NCBI GenBank assembly: GCA_902806575.1
Contig: CADCXD010000008.1
Location: 1,674,001 to 1,738,000 of the forward strand
Direction of reading: 5' to 3'
Origin: Jackrogersella multiformis
Taxonomy: Eukaryota > Ascomycota > Sordariomycetes > Xylariales > Hypoxylaceae
Length of the DNA: 64,000 nucleotides
Made by a program: the position numbers and the translations under genes. Position 1 is the first letter of the stretch; each line of letters begins with the position of its first letter. The notes beneath the pieces were generated by a model, which ran no database searches, had not been told where the DNA came from, and worked only from the letters and a program-made list of their open reading frames with translations. Shown piece by piece: positions 35,730-48,004 of this stretch.

Positions 35730-36415
35730 ATAGTTGGAGCGGAGAACTCGCCGAAAACCTGCGAGTCCTCCAGGTCGGAGACTGACTTCCACAGTAGATA
35801 TCCCGTTCGAACCTCAAGCTGCAGACTACTCAGACGCTATCATGGGACTTGCATCTTGGCTACTTCGAGTCCTACCCCTCAGACGCTTAAGGCTCAAGAT
35901 GTCAGACTACATAGGCGGTTCGGTGCCTAAATCTTCTTCTTCATAGTCAGATGTAACTTGGCCTCTACAAACTTGTAGATTTATACGATTATGACGGCAT
36001 CACTTACTCGCAGCTCTCCGTACCTTGAAGATTATCATCGCGGGTCTTTCCTAGGTGGATGGCTGGTCACATGTCCATTCGACCGCGCTACACCGCTTCA
36101 TGAGATCGTGATTGTAGCCAACTACTAAGATAGAGACACATCGCTGACGAGCTTGGTTGATGCCCATCGTCGGTTTGGCTAATCTATTAAAATTGCCCAA
36201 GCTTCGTCCTTGCCCATGATAAGGGGGTGAGAATACGGCAGGTCGATTATTTCAACCAAGTAAAATTACAGATATGCAACGTGGTCAAGCGGGACTGGTG
36301 TCGTTCTAATGTCAGGAGCTTGATTTCAATATTCGCGCTAGCTCTATGAGATTACTATCAAGAGACGAATGAAATCGGTTACCACCTGGGAGATAGCTGA
36401 ATGTGTAACGTCTCT
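35730..36415 (+). pseudogene. Decayed F-box/leucine-rich-like gene
   Basis: Protein-like segments appear in alternating plus-strand frames, separated by stops and frameshifts: LAENLRVLQVGD, LQTTQTLSWDLHLGYFES, LVDLYDYDGITYSQLS, ALRTLKIIIAG, FLGGWLVTCPFDRATPLHE (with IVIVANY, then TAA), SLTSLVDAHRRFG (then TAA), and finally NVRSLISIFALAL before a TGA and DYYQETNEIGYHLGD. The leucine-rich strand pattern (LRTLKI...) recalls fungal F-box/ankyrin-type proteins. At least four stops and two frame changes make it clearly dead. Confidence 0.5.
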
Positions 36416-36452
36416 GTTCATCAGGTTTGTTAATCTAAGTAGGTAGTTATAG

Positions 36453-36646
36453 CTAAACTGGAAAATATGTGTGCTCTTCCAAATTTTGCAACTTGAACGC
36501 CTGATACACCATATCCAAGTATTTCTCCCTCATCCCGTGTGTAACCGTGTAAAAGCGGTTCAGAGCTTCATTGGGTGGCTGTTGGGCTTCGGTGCAATGG
36601 TAGCCTTGCTTATCCGAGTGGACAATTTCAGGACTTATCCCATGTG
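36453..36646 (-). pseudogene. Orphan terminal-exon-like frame
   Basis: 64 codons including the stop, directly after a splice-acceptor-like CCTAG. The sequence is strongly protein-like (SDKQGYHCTEAQQPPNEAL, then THGMREKYLDMVYQAF) and ends naturally. No matching upstream exon was found, so it is most likely the last exon of a gene that has otherwise decayed. Family not recognised. Confidence 0.35.
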
Positions 36647-39484
36647 CTAGGTAGGAACCATCAAATGGGGATCACTGGATGCACCATGTTTTGCGAACGA
36701 GAGGGGGGCGCGGGGGAGGGTGTGCTTTATTCGTAGACATACTGTGAGTTGGTTCCGCTGGATTGGGCTATGGTGACCCAATATCGTAAGTATTCTGGCT
36801 TCTGGCGAGGCTGGAGCTATATGTGCATGATGTGGTACTCGGCAGAAGAGTATTCTGGAAACGTGCAGTAGTTATGTGACTAGGTACCTAATTAGTCAAA
36901 GAGATATTTATATGATAACTGTATGTCAGCTATACTAGAACGAGAACCCTTTGGGTTACCCAGTGAACCGGGTAGAGCCTTAATGTATACATAAGAAGGT
37001 ATGACATTAACAAGACTTAGGGTAACCTTTTAATCTACCTGACATGTCACCTCGTCCTAATTACTAACTAGGGTTGCTAAGTGTTATTTTATATCTAAGT
37101 TAAGTAAGCTAGGTAGTTATTTGTTTTCGATGAAGAATAGTTAACAATAACCTAAAGCTAAACGGAAATGTGATATTTCAGATGTAAAACGCCTCGGTGT
37201 AAATATTATGTCTTTGAAATATAACCAGGTTAAGGCCTCCTAGTTTCGATATGTTTTTAAACGTACCTTCTATGTAACAAAAAAATTATATACAACACCC
37301 CATGTCTCTGCAGAGCCTTATGCCTGGAGCCGACACTCCGCGTACGGCGATCTACAACCGAGGTCTCATGGCTCACGCCATGCCAAAATGCAAAGTCGCA
37401 AATAAAAGACGATCGTTTCCGCTTTCCGCTCCTGGACATGACCCAGTGCTAATGTTGGAGATGCTCGCGGCATGCAGCGTTGCATCCCCGGGGGAGGTTC
37501 ATGCATATGTACCCAGGTATGCATGTGTCAAGCAGCAAATCGCAGCGGTGGCAGAATAGAATGTAAAGAGGCTGCTGAGAGGGCCATCTGTATAGCAATA
37601 AGCTCGCTGTACCCCCACCGGTTAATGGTCCAGCAACAAGATCGAGATGGGAAGTGCGTGCAGATGATGACGACGCTGACAGCATGATAGTCCGTAACTT
37701 AGACGTTCAGTGGGCTTTCAGGAGCATATTTCCCACCAGAAACCCGCTGATCTTCCCGGTGAGACCTAAATACCAACTGACCGTTATCGCTATTCTAGTC
37801 AGAGTTGTTAAAATCATCATCATCTGAATTAGATTATCAACGAGTACCGTCATCACTACCTGAGGCGAACGACGCCAAGACAATTCTATTAAGCATAAAT
37901 GAACGTCACTATTCAGGCGAGCGGGAAGTGTTCGGGGGTCTTTCGGCATGTTAATAGCTTATGGTAATTTGATTACATGATACATCGACATATATACTAA
38001 CCTAGAAGGCTATCAATCGTTTCGTTCTAGTGGTTGACCTGTAATAAGGTAGCCAAATCGGCTTTTCCATAACTGATGACACAGAGCGGTTGAGAAAGAG
38101 AGCTAGGGGTGCTTGTTAAGTAAATATTGCTTTAGGTTGACCATAAGGATATTCCAAAGGTTCGAGAATGATGTGAATCATTTAATATGTCACGCAATTT
38201 AAGGATAAGGGGCAGAATAACCTTTTGGGGAAATTCCAACCTCCTTTTTCTTATGGCTCTCTTCTCGTGTCAGGATTTACTTAAAGAGAGTTGGCTATTT
38301 CAAATGAATTTCAAATGAAACAAAACTAGGTATTCTCCAAGTTCTCGATAAGGTAAATCGTTGGTATTTATTTATAATATTTCCATCAGTGTTAAAGGAC
38401 TAGGTTAAAGTTATATAGTAGATTCTAGTACCTGTATATACCTAGGTAAAAATCAGCTTAGTTAATTACAGGAATTGCTACTTTATGGACTACCATTATA
38501 TCATTCACGAGGGTACCTAGTACCCTGTGTGCTTTAAATAGGTAGGTAGGTATTTATATAGAAACGAAGTATTACCTTAAACGCCTACACCTTTATGGTT
38601 CAAATTTATCTCTCCTTTATCCGCCCCTATCCACCCCTATTCAAAGGAGCTTAGACCTTCTTTATACATATTCTAGCAGTCCATCTATTCGATTTAATCA
38701 TTAGCACTAGCGTCACCTTCGACCAAAAACATGGTTACTTTTACACGGTAAAAGCACTTTTCTTATTGGAATATTAAGTGGCTGGAGATTTACGCTCTAT
38801 GTTTAAGGGGGGATATATGTACCTCTATTAACTTCTACCTGCTCTTAGTAACTTAACCTTTAATATATATGTAACAATGGAACTCATAGCTTATGTCTAT
38901 TTTAACATTTATAAATAAATACGCCAAAGTTCAGAGTATCACAGCTAGCAAAGCTGATTACGTGATCAAGTATAATATTCGTGCTGGGTTCGAACGTGGC
39001 TAGAGAGCCGTTATTAAATCGAGCAAAGAGAAAAGAACGCTATAGAAATCAAGACTAGAGTAGTAATTCTTTACGAAGGTAACCTGATTAGAGATCCCGT
39101 AATGTATTATAGTAAAGTATTAACCTTATATAATAAAAGAAAATATATACTAATACATTCTTCTAAAAAGATTTCGTTAATAAGTATTATATGAGACACA
39201 ATTACGTCTATTCACGTACTAATTCTAAGCCTCGCATTAATAATATTTCTTATGACTAACCTAACCTAATGCTCTCTTATTTCTTTTCTTTAAATGTTAG
39301 TTTCGTTCAATTAAGACTAGGTATGTATACCTGTAGGTACGTAGGGTTATAATATAATTATACCTAATACTAATGCGAAGTTATTCATATTATCACTACC
39401 GTCTAGGAATATTATCAGGTACCAAATGTGTGCCCGTTAAGATTAGTCACTGCCCAAAATTTGGGGCATGTCTCGACCAAACAC

Positions 39485-42360
39485 TTAGGTCCGCAACCTC
39501 CTCCTAGTAAGTTTAGAGGTCTCATTAAAGCCCGTATATGCACCCAGGCTGGGTGGTAGATCCTTAACTGCTGTCCCCCATGAGCTTTCGTTCTTGCCTA
39601 AGGTAAGAACAAGCTCCTTGCCGTCGGTGAAAAAGCTGTGGTCGATCCAATTCTTTGTATATGGCTCGCCGTTCAGTGTCGCGCTCTGGATATAGATGGC
39701 TTCGTAAGTGGGGTCAAAGTTGACGTTGCTGATGGTAGCAGTTTTGCCAGTTTGCGGGTTCGTAATATTTATGCTCTCGAAAAACGGAGGAGTTATGAAG
39801 TATACGTTCTGACCCGGGTTTGGGAATAGGCCCATCATGGAAAATGCGACGAAGGATCCCATTGCACCACTATCGTCGTTGCCCGGGAGACCTTCAGGGG
39901 TTGTGTCGAAGTATCGGGGGATATAGAAATGTGCACGCTCAGCAGATTTTCCCGGTCGGCCTACATAATGGTATTGAAATACCGTTAAGAAGGAGGGTTC
40001 GTTGCCGATATATGTAATGTTATTATCATGCAGGAAATCGAGGCGGCGAACAAACTGGTCTGGTCCACCGTAGAGGGTAATCAAATCTCCCTGATTATGC
40101 GGCACGAAGAATCCGTACTCCCAAAGACTGCTCTCAAACGATTCAAGTGCCGTGTTCTGTAGACTGCAAGTGGTACCGGAATTATCGATATTACTGCAAG
40201 CCAGAGGATTTTGTTCAAACCAGCTTCCATTTAAAAATTTGGGTTGGAAGAATCCGACGAAGCCAGTATTCTGACCGTTAGAAAAATATGATGTCTGATC
40301 CGAGTTGTATAGATTCTTCCAGTTATCGCTGGACTGGAGATATTTTTCCGTATCGGCCGGGTTCTGACCGAACTGCGAGATACAATAGTCGTTATAACTG
40401 TATTCTAGGGTACGAGAGACAGACCTCGTCATGGTCCCAAAACCCCGGGTGTCTAAGTCTTGGACAGGTACATATCCCAGAGCTTTCCAGCTGTCAACTA
40501 TGACTTAAGTTAGTGATTACCTAGGTACTTCTTTGGGTAAAGAGTTCAGGCAGCTCTCGATGTTACATACTACCGCCCCGTCCTTCGCTTGACCAGTCGA
40601 AGGGTTCTTCCTCAGCATCCTTTACAACCGCCTGGTAGCCCACGTCCCACTGTTAAGAGACGTCAGTTACTGTTAGGTAAAGCGCGGCTTACGTGAAATT
40701 ACGCAAGCTAGGATTGGGTATGTATTATAGTTAGCTTACTTACATCAATACCATCCGTAATTCCTTTTATGAAACCATCAGCTAGGACTACATCTGCGTT
40801 CGAGCCACCTTGAGTACTGTTAACGTCAGCATGTTTAAGTTTTGCGGACGTCAAGTCATAAATGTGCTACTAGCTATAATTGGAGGGATTTGAAGAACTT
40901 ACTAGCCCTTCGAGAATGACATTCGACAATCTGGTAACCAGCCCTCATATCTGTACGTATCTATCAAGCTACGTATAAACTGGGCCACCGCATCTGGATC
41001 CGTGAGGGTTAGGAATGGGATCTGACTTCGAAAACTATCCCAGAGGCTTTGGTTTTGTTAGCGAGTTTGTCATCTTCTGAAGCTGTCTTCACTCACCAAT
41101 AGAAAGAGTCAAAGTAGGGCTCGCCATTGTCCCAAAAGGGATTTTCTCCAGTGTAGTTCTGAGGGTTTATCATCGTGCGATAGATACCACTATAGAAGTT
41201 TTTCACATAGTCATCATCTACTCCACCTTGCGAAATGGTAATCGGACTAAGTTTCTGTTTCCAGGCATCGGAAGCAGCTTGCTCGATACCGTTGAAGTCG
41301 TAATCTGGAATCTCACTTTCGGCATTAGAACACGCTTGCTCCGAGCTTATGAAACTCAAGCCAACACGAGCAAGCACTGGGTCCGCAGACTCAAAGCGAA
41401 CGAAGGCACCTCCGGGAAGAGGATATCCATTAATCCCCCTAGAGATAGTCAAATTCTTTGTATCCGTAGTAGCTCTGCTATTTACGAATATGCCATTGTC
41501 AAGGATTTTAGGGCCCGAGAAGTCGGTACAGAAGTGCAGTACGCTAGAGTATCTATGGTTAGTAGTAACTCCTTATAAATAATTTAAAAATAAAACGGTA
41601 ATTATAAGCCATATCTTAACATGATAATTGCAGTTTAAAGAATAAATCTGGAATACTCTACCTAGGTTAAGACCTAGAATAAATAGCTGGATACTACTTA
41701 CTATTTTCCTTGGCTGAAACTTGATTGGAAGCGACCACTTCCTGTGATTCTCCCAGTTGCGGCATCAACGGATACTGTGCTATTATCCTGGCGTGAGTCG
41801 GAAAGATCTGTTAGATCCTGCAGAATGAGAGGATGTGAGCCATCTGTACCCGTAAAGGTGAATCGAAACAAGGCGGCATGCAAAGTGGTTGTCATCGCAG
41901 TATTGACACCCGAGTTCAGGGTGACTTCGAAGTAGCCTGGGCGCGCCACGACACTACTGTCGGTGAATTGTCCATGATTGGCAGCTCGCGTCTTCTTGGG
42001 GAATTCGCATTGGTCAATATCATCATCCGGACAGCTCGCGTACGGGAAGAGCGGGAAATTCCCCAGAGATGGCGATCCTCCCGTGCCCGAGTCGTGCATG
42101 GCGGAGAAGCCAGAAATGGGAGAACCATCAAGGGTGAAGCCGCCTTGGTTGCTGCCGCTGGTGGTGTCGGCGACGGCTTTTGCCATGCCGTAAGGGACGG
42201 TGGCGCCGGGAAATATGTTGCCTCCATTTCGGCTTCCAATCAGTTGATCGACATACGTAAAGGGGTCAAGAGCAGCAGCGACAATATTCCCAAGGGGTAT
42301 CGCGGTGGTAGCCAAAGCAACCGAGCTTAGGCGCGAGCTGAATGGATGCATCGCGACCAA
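39485..42360 (-). CDS. Secreted GH92 alpha-1,2-mannosidase
   Basis: Six exons by splice signals and phase: 42360..41702, 41543..41097, 41046..40903, 40816..40744, 40649..40571, 40497..39485. They sum to 804 residues, a normal length for the family. The N-terminus has a hydrophobic leader (about 10-30) ending near IVAAALDPF, so secretion is expected. GH92 hallmarks in order: DQLIGSRNGGNIFPGATVPYGMAK, interrupted here only by its own length; AMHDSGTGGSPS; YCLWDSFRSQIPF type joined across exons 2 and 3; DTYRYEGWLPDC; YTQGGSNADVVLADGF; and GLPGNDDSGAMGSF, whose acidic residues belong to the calcium-dependent catalytic site. The enzyme removes alpha-1,2-linked mannose from N-glycans or fungal mannans outside the cell. 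Introns are 50-160 nt with ACTAAC or CTAAC branch sites. The exon 5/6 junction was chosen because it yields GGIDSWKALGY, the expected family sequence. Confidence 0.93.
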
Positions 42361-43940
42361 ATCAACTCCTTGCTAGAGCAAAGCGGAGAGAAGAAGGGTA
42401 AACGAGTGTGAGATATATGCTCTGTATCATATCCCCTATTAATGGTTAATTAATACACTACTTAGCCTAGGTAGCCTAGAGGTACACATTCCTTGACACT
42501 TGACAGCGTCGCTAGAGGAACAGAAAGCAAGGGAGAAGAATTTAATGCTTAAGATAAGATAAAAATAGGTATCAAACATCTCCAAATACCCATACCCATA
42601 CACATACACATACCTAGCAAGAACGAGAGAGACAATGTCTAAGCCTTGACGGGTGGTCGTGACCAACTCGCGTGCCCGATATCCCACGTATAATAGAGGA
42701 ACCTTCCATTCCCGGCGATCCGAGGTGCTACCAGGTATGTATTTCTTGCTGCTGCTACATAGTATGGATGTATTTACTTCCTAGGTTCCTACCTCATATG
42801 TTAGTTCCAAGGTTCCTCTATGCCCACTGCATTATGCAGGTTGTAGCGGGACCTCGCCGGTGACCAGAGCAGGTGTCCCTATCGTCGTCCCACCGTTACA
42901 TTGAGTAATTTCTTTAGTCGAATGCGCGGCGCGTATTTTCCATCTTCATCTCGGTCCTCGGAAACGCGGGGTATTCAATCCTGCGATCGTTCCGTTCTCG
43001 ACGAAAAGACTACTGGTATGCACGTTGTAGATATCCATGTTGCTTGTGGCTTTTGATGTCAGGGGGGATTCCGGTGTTATTTAAATACCTGGCAACCTGG
43101 CAACCTGGCAGGTACTGAAAATCCAACAGGCAGTTTGTCGCCGTTCTGATAGGTACACCACCTAGTAGATAGGCTGGCTTGCCGATCATGACCAGATGTT
43201 AACCCATTCATTGGCGGTCTATATTTCGTATCTGTTCCTGCATATTAGATGTTAGCGGCGCTATGTAAAATGAGGAAGGTTAGTAGATGCACCATTATAC
43301 TTGCATGCGTACTACGTAGCAACAATATATTACCGGCTTCCTATGCAATAATTTGAGGAGTTGTCGATTGTTCTTATCTTGTGCTAACTCTCTCGTTACA
43401 TTTCTAATCCAAAGCTCAATAACGCGGAGGAATCACGACATTCTTTAGACTCGTTCAGGGGTTAGTATTAGTTACATTTAGGTACCTACTTAGAGTCGGG
43501 CTATCGATTTAGTGGATGCTAAGTGCCGTCTTGGCTTGCCAATCGGCACCTGGGGCAGCTTTTAAAGCCCACCAATGAGCTCTGCACCTTTGCATTGGAA
43601 ATTCCCGAGTTAGGAGTTAGTACAGTTGAATACAGAACCTTCACAACGGGAGTGCCAGGGCCTCACTTTAGGAGGTACCCAGCCCTAAGCCCTGTACAAT
43701 GTGTGAAGTTGTTTTAGATACAAAGCGCATTGTTATCGTCTTCGCTAACGAATCCCCAAGAGAATAGATACCCCTAACTGCTTCAACCCAAGTCATCTTT
43801 TTTATATACGAAAAACATTCCAGGAGACAGGATTATCATACTCATAGATATCCAATCTACTCCTGGTGAATTATGATAGATTTTGTTTGTCTCGAAGATG
43901 CCTCGGTTGCGAAACTACCCACTAATTCTTTCAATTTGTT
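42361..43940. other. Spacer with short tandem repeats
   Basis: 1.6 kb without a supported gene. It contains a CCTGGCAA-type repeat (three units near 43089-43112) and a CATACC/CACATA repeat near 42590-42615. Confidence 0.6.
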
Positions 43941-46506
43941 CTATTGATTTGATTGCTGACTCGAAGGGAAGTCCGGCCTATTCCAATCAAATGTATCTAG
44001 AAGGTCGAAGTTATAATCCACCTGTTTCGAAAAATCCCATTCGAACACTGCCGGAGGTTCATATACGCTAGACGCGGCATTCAATGTCTGGTCGAGAACA
44101 CGATGTATGACCGATTTCGCGTCACTACACAGCTCCCCATTCGGTCCTGATCCGGAAGGGCTCACCCACTCTAGATATGCGACAAGGAGGGTGAGTTTCT
44201 GGATAATGTGGGAACGAGTGATTCTAGGATCACCATGTGGCTTGATATGAAGGGTCGGCTTCAGCAGTTCTAAACAGAGGATCCCGCCGGCAGGAACAGC
44301 GTAGGCCATGACCTTGTCGGGATTCATCAGACTAAGAACCCCTATTTTGTTCATGAGTTTACTTACAAGCCATTCACAGTCAAGCCTGAAAGATGCGAAC
44401 CTGTCCAAATTCAAATAATCTGCGATGTGTTAATATCTAATAATAGAAGAGGAAAGGTGAACACGTCGAATGTATTTCGGCCGACGGGAAAACAAATGAG
44501 CCATGTAGGACTTGAAAACGCTGCAACGTACTATGACCAATTAGCCTCGAACCTATATGAAGCACGGGACGGGAAACTAGAAATTACCTATGATAGAAAC
44601 AACTGACATTTAGTTATGCAATAAGGAGGAAATTTCATACATACCAAGGTAAAGTCAATATAACCAGGTCATAACTGACCTTCAATAAATCGCCCTTGTC
44701 TTCATGGCCATTTCGAAGCAAAAGCCTCTCGATAAAAAACATGTTCTGCAGATGTTCAAGCTGTATGAATAGTCTTGAAGATACTATATTAATAGGGATT
44801 TCCAGGTTCTCGAGATCAAGTGGGTTGAAGTGTAAGCAAGTCGGGAATTCGGCTACTGTTTGTAATTGTCGAGCTCGGAGTTTTCTACATTATTTGATAA
44901 GATACCTAGGTATAGGCCTGATGTAAGTCTCTAAAACCATCCACTTACAGTAAAGTTTCAATAGATGCAACTTGGTCGTTAGCGAGAGCGATCTCGAACA
45001 ACTCCTCGCGGATGACTGCGATGATCGCACGTGCGCGTATACGACTAGCAGTATGTAGTATCCCATCGGTATTCCAGCCTCTTTCATCTAAGCGCTCGAC
45101 AGCCTTCATAAAAGTAGCATTATCAGAGAACAAGTCATCGTCGCTAATATCGAGAGGCAATGGAGTTGATGAGTATCGAGAAGCGAGGAGAGGAGGCCGA
45201 CCAGTAAAAGAAACGACAACCATAGACATAGTGAATATATGATAAAATAGCCTTCTCTTTATCTCGGATGTCATAGACGCTGAACGCTTATCTCTTTCTT
45301 TAGTAGCGTGGAATCCAAGAAAAGTGAGGAGCGAAATAGACTCCGCATGAGACCTCCATACAAGCAAATCTACGAGGCATTATGTTAGGAGCAGAAAATC
45401 TTAAGTTTTCAACATGGCATACGATTCATAATACAGCCAGCTGACGATAATGAGATGAGGTGAGTAAAAATCACTTACTAGCATCGCCAACGATTCTGGA
45501 ATCCACAACCACACACCTCTGACTTAGGTAGAGCATTAGAGTGTTTCCAGTAGAGAATTCTTTGCATATCTCGAAGCAAAGCCGTAGATTCTCTCTTGAT
45601 GTGCAAAAGGTCTGGTCAAACTCAGCTGAACGTTTCCCTTTCCACACCGCGGCGATGTCTAAACCGGGAACAAACTCCCAGAATATTGATAACATTCCTA
45701 TAAGCTCCCAACGTGTATTTTCTCCCATGAATTGATTCATCCACCGCTTAGAATCAGATTCGTCGTCAGAGAATGGTTTTAGAGTATTGCTGCAGATAAT
45801 CCGAGCCAGCTCTTCTAATTGGGCTGTCGTGCGGTTCGCGCTGAAGTAATGACCAAAGGTATCGTAAAGAGACTTGAGTCCTCGCCGTGCTATAGGTTGA
45901 ACCCAACCGTCACTTCCATGCTTAAAGCGGAGCACACCCCCTTTATCCTGATCAGGCACATTGCGGAGGACAGTGAGGCACATCTCACGAACTTTAGGAG
46001 ATATGACATTATGAGAACTTTGAATAGAAGCATGATGAGAAACGGCTTCGCTCTGGGGCGTAGCGCAGTCGGATCCTCGAAGAAGCGATAAACTGTTTTC
46101 GGTATCCTCGTAGATATCACAGTAACTAGTCGGGCCGAGGTAGCCAGGCCGGGCGAGGCGTGGGGCCTGTATGTCGGGGCTCACAACTGGAGCATTCTGT
46201 GCAGGTTCAGGGGTCCTCCGCGCGGCAGCTGAGCGTGGAGTAGAGGGTACTGAAGGTGGTAACGTACTCTTAGACCCCGACGTCCTTGAGTCCGATGTGA
46301 TATACACGCATTCTGCATGCTGTTTTCTCTTCCTACATCGGTTACAAACGGGCTGCATGTGGTCACAAGCTAGCTTGCGTTTGCGGCAAGGCTTGTGTCT
46401 CAAGTTAATGGTTGTTCAAAGAATGCAGGTTTCGTCTACATACATCACAAGCCTGGGGCCGACCATTACGGCGGATGAGCAGCGGTGAGTTGCTGATGTC
46501 ACACAT
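43941..46506 (-). CDS. Zn2Cys6 fungal-specific transcription factor
   Basis: Six exons proposed: 46506..46444, 46391..45479, 45369..44949, 44884..44645, 44400..44367, 44312..43941, giving 680 residues. A 52-nt intron splits the zinc cluster: the first exon ends QACD and the second starts PCRKRKLACDHMQPVC, restoring CX2CX6CX6CX2CX8C at residues 20-49. The middle homology region has FHATKERDKRSASMTSEIKR, then RRLFYHIFTMSMVVVSFTG and RPPLLASRYSSTPLPLDIS, the typical fungal-specific (Fungal_trans) signature. The tail has EWL joined to VMAYAVPAGGILCLELLK. The start could also be 15 bp upstream (46521). The exon 4/5 junction is uncertain: the bases encoding NLDRF, which looks conserved, lie just before the acceptor I used. 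A nuclear regulator of unknown target; the nearest enzyme genes are the GH92 mannosidase and allantoinase. Confidence 0.85.
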
Positions 46507-46521
46507 CGAGAGGGTATACAT

Positions 46522-47069
46522 CAGACCGGTATTGACATTATCAGGCAACAATTGCACACATCCGAAACCGCAAAACCGAGGGATTGACTCCGATATAAAC
46601 TGAGCTGAAGTTGATGGAATGTGAGATATTGAATAGAAAAGATGACTCGACTTCGGCTTCGGCTTAGCACCAAATAAAGAAATCGTTGTATTAATCCCCG
46701 CACACTGTATTCTGATTCGTCCATCCGCTTCACAGAAGATTGCGTGCAAGTCCAGACTCCCATGTATCGGAATTCAAAGCCGAAGCCGAGACTATACATG
46801 GATTTCGAGGGCTGTAGGTCAGCCTCAAGGCTATGACACATCGGCGAGAGATTATAAAGCATGTTACATTTATATGACTCATATGTCAAACCAATACCTA
46901 GGTATATGTCTTTGAACAATCTATAATTATTAAAAAGACTCCGTAGAGTATTACACAAATTGTTAATTCAACTTCCACTATTAGAATACACGTCTCCAAT
47001 CTATCTAGGTGGATTTGCACTTTGTCGAATTTTATGACTGTAGTTACTTCGAATTTGAAATATTCTACA
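46522..47069. other. Divergent promoter region
   Basis: About 550 bp between the regulator (minus) and the small gene (plus). It contains a TACCTAGGTA word near 46893. No coding frame. Confidence 0.55.
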
Positions 47070-47526
47070 ATGACACATCAATCCGCGTTATCCTGCGGTC
47101 AACGACGATCGTCAATCGCTTCGGAGAGAACTCTAGTAGAAGCTTCAAGTCAGAAGGTAGACGCATCCGATAATAAGTATCAGGATTACGGTTAGTAACC
47201 TAGCTCAACTCATGCCACTGCCTCCAACTCAATGTCTTGCTAACTTACATTTACTTCTAGACCGCATGTCATCCCTCGATACGCAATCCACCAAAAGCCG
47301 AGCCAGCAGCAGTTCGCTCCCCAGTATAATGGAGAAAGCTTCCAAGAAAGTGAAGTCGAAGCTAGGAAGCAAAGGCTCAACATCAAAGCCCAAACCTAAG
47401 CAGCCAGTAAACAATTTATACCCGGACACTACGTTCATGTGGCGAGCATTAGCAGGTAAGGAGTTCATTTAACTTTTGGTAATAGTTGACATAGTTACTG
47501 ATGGTATATCAGAGACCAAGATGTGA
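47070..47526 (+). CDS. Small basic hypothetical protein (109 aa, three exons)
   Basis: Exons 47070..47190, 47261..47455 and 47513..47526 join with phase-1 junctions to 110 codons ending in TGA. Intron 1 has donor GTTAGT, branch GCTAACTT and acceptor CTTCTAG; intron 2 has donor GTAAGG, branch TTACTGAT and acceptor ATCAG. The last exon encodes only ETKM after the splice. The product has a Ser-rich N-terminal half (RRSSIASERTLVEASSQK), a Lys/Ser-rich middle (MEKASKKVKSKLGSKGS) and a more conserved-looking end (NNLYPDTTFMWRALAGETKM). No domain is recognised. The spliced closure in frame and good signals argue for a real gene, although no single long ORF covers it. Function unknown. Confidence 0.7.
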
Positions 47527-47617
47527 ACTTGATACCCAGTCTTTCGGTTTCTACCACGCATTATGGCGGTCGGCGACTAGGTTACGCCCAGTATGTTTAA
47601 TGCGGTATCAGTACAAG

Positions 47618-47635
47618 TCAATCATGGGATAGGCC
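47618..47635. repeat. Left target-site duplication of the SINE
   Basis: The 18-bp word TCAATCATGGGATAGGCC is repeated exactly at 48005-48022 on the other side of the element. Confidence 0.9.
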
Positions 47636-48004
47636 CCACATGGCGCAGTGGTTAAGCGCCTGGCAGTGCGTTGGTCCGTGCTTGGTGCACTACAATGCAA
47701 GTGGGTTCGAATCCCGCTGTGGTTTAACCAGGTCCGACTCAGGTTTTTCCTTTGGGCACACTGGTGCGTTGAGGATGGTGATACGGGATCGCCATAAAGA
47801 AAGTGTGCTTAGGGTTTTTCTCCTGGTAAAGGTCGGGTAGCTGGCGCCGACGCTAACCAGCTATAGTAATGCCTTTAGTAGGGCAGGAACAGTGGTGGAT
47901 TTCTTTTGTCAAACGATACTCTAGCTCTGCGTCTCTGCAAGGGGGTACTCTTGACGTCCTATGCACAATCCTCCGGACGTAAACACAATCATCATCATCA
48001 TCAA
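47636..48004 (+). mobile_element. Complete tRNA-derived SINE (about 369 bp)
   Basis: The head is tRNA-like: a perfect box A (TGGCGCAGTGG, 47641-47651) and a perfect box B (GGTTCGAATCC, 47704-47714), spaced as in tRNA genes, with a T-arm stem and a five-pair remnant of the acceptor stem (CCACA/TGTGG). The anticodon arm does not fold, so it is not a tRNA gene. A non-tRNA body follows and the element ends in a TCATCATCATCA tail. Exact 18-bp target duplications flank it (47618-47635 and 48005-48022), showing target-primed reverse transcription by a LINE partner. The perfect duplication implies a recent insertion. It lies 92 bp downstream of the small gene's stop codon and may provide its 3' UTR. 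Confidence 0.92.

Larger units (their letters stand above)
29283..39484. other. 10-kb gene desert with relics
   Basis: I see no intact gene here. Content: a purine-rich microsatellite near 29937-29973, scattered TACCTAGG words, several coding-like relics listed separately (33.3, 34.9, 35.7-36.4 and 36.5 kb), and a strongly AT-rich end (about 38.4-39.4 kb) with many TA steps. The AT-rich end may be repeat-induced point-mutated transposon remains. Confidence 0.6.

Noticed and set aside
39485..46506. Biosynthetic or catabolic cluster (mannosidase plus regulator)
   Set aside because: Only one enzyme and one regulator, 1.6 kb apart, with no shared pathway evidence.
47636..47720. Functional tRNA gene
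   Set aside because: Boxes A and B are perfect, but the anticodon arm does not fold and the acceptor stem has only five pairs. The flanking duplication and TCA tail show a SINE.
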